Origin: Sphingobium lignivorans | GTDB taxonomy: Bacteria > Pseudomonadota > Alphaproteobacteria > Sphingomonadales > Sphingomonadaceae | Direction: 5' to 3' | DNA length: 64,000 nt | NCBI RefSeq assembly: GCF_014203955.1 | Contig: NZ_JACHKA010000001.1 | Coordinates: forward strand, 682,001-746,000 | Shown here: piece after piece, positions 63,907-64,000 of the stretch | Layout: every line of letters starts with the position of its first letter | How positions within the stretch are numbered: the stretch's first letter is position 1 | The notes under the pieces: generated by a model | Seen by the model: the letters and a program-made list of their open reading frames with translations, nothing else | Databases searched by the model: none | What the model was told of the DNA's origin: nothing | Made by a program: the position numbers and the translations under genes

Positions 63907-64000
63907 GACACGTCCGCCAGCCGGAACCCGACGCCCCGGACGTTATTGACGAGCCCCGGCGCGCCTGCTTCCTCGAGCTTGCGGCGCAGCTTGCTCAGAT
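63903..64000 (-). CDS. OmpR-family response regulator, 3' end only
   Basis: The last 31 codons of a winged-helix DNA-binding domain are visible (LSKLRRKLEEAG..LVNNVRGVGFRLA), the standard OmpR/PhoB C-terminus. The rest lies right of the window. It overlaps the kinase start by 3 bases. Confidence 0.88.
   Translation of the reverse strand, partial: LSKLRRKLEEAGAPGLVNNVRGVGFRLADVS

Noticed and set aside
1-64000. CRISPR arrays, rRNA genes, prophage or integrase genes
   Set aside because: No evenly spaced direct repeats, no rRNA sequence and no integrase, capsid or terminase genes were seen on either strand.

Overview
The window is a 64 kb, high-GC piece of an alphaproteobacterial chromosome, most likely from a sphingomonad (Sphingomonas/Sphingobium/Novosphingobium group). 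The case rests on a close relative of the Sphingomonas alkaline phosphatase PhoK, LigF/LigD-like genes of the kind known from lignin-degrading sphingomonads, a TonB-dependent receptor paired with a tyrosine phosphatase, DUF3237 and TauD/TfdA-type genes in a catabolic block, and type-B PutA with an Lrp-type regulator. No phage, plasmid or CRISPR locus was seen. There is one tRNA (Gln-TTG).

Layout. 1-9 kb: a degenerate response-regulator receiver, AdhP-type alcohol dehydrogenase, and a four-gene efflux operon (NodT outer-membrane factor, YhiI-like HlyD protein, RbbA-like double-ATPase/permease, YhhJ-like permease), then a universal stress protein. 9-12.6 kb: ZIP metal transporter, DUF892 ferritin-like protein and manganese catalase on the minus strand. 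A Crp/Fnr-family regulator follows on the plus strand, with a Crp-like palindrome and a strong minus-strand terminator (candidate small RNA) in front of it. 12.6-16.2 kb: a compact three-gene operon of TIR-TM-TPR protein, unknown 161-aa protein, and TPR-SLOG-degenerate-cyclase protein. This is the best candidate here for an undescribed signalling or immune module. 16.4-24.5 kb: aldehyde dehydrogenase, HisKA_2/HWE-type histidine kinase, PutA and its divergent regulator, and two tiny overlapping genes. 24.7-34.2 kb: mixed metabolic genes (spermidine-synthase-like protein, periplasmic TPR protein, old yellow enzyme, small hydrolase, SDR, alpha-glucosidase, DoxX, HTH-TM-TPR regulator).

34.6-45.7 kb is a catabolic accessory block: LigF-like glutathione transferase, LigD-like SDR, TfdA/TauD-type dioxygenase divergent from a MarR regulator, aldehyde dehydrogenase, PQQ lipoprotein dehydrogenase with a haem c domain, DUF3237 protein, a frameshifted amidohydrolase, an NmrA-type reductase and a SnoaL-like gene broken by a repeat. 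46-53.3 kb is housekeeping-like: PhoK, DsbD/ScsB, TlyA, TspO, UbiK-like, YbjN, ProC. 53.5-64 kb: an ABC exporter with a MarR regulator and an apparent leaderless promoter, tRNA-Gln, a GPH-type transporter, a tandem TetR regulator divergent from a TonB-dependent receptor and frameshifted tyrosine phosphatase, and a two-component system cut by the window end.

A 144-166 bp terminal-inverted-repeat element (MITE-like) occurs three times (24377, 44574, 53331). One copy splits the SnoaL-like gene and two overlap the stop codon of the preceding gene. A second, more diverged repeat occurs at 23613 and 45918. All functional calls are from reading the sequence; no database search was run.
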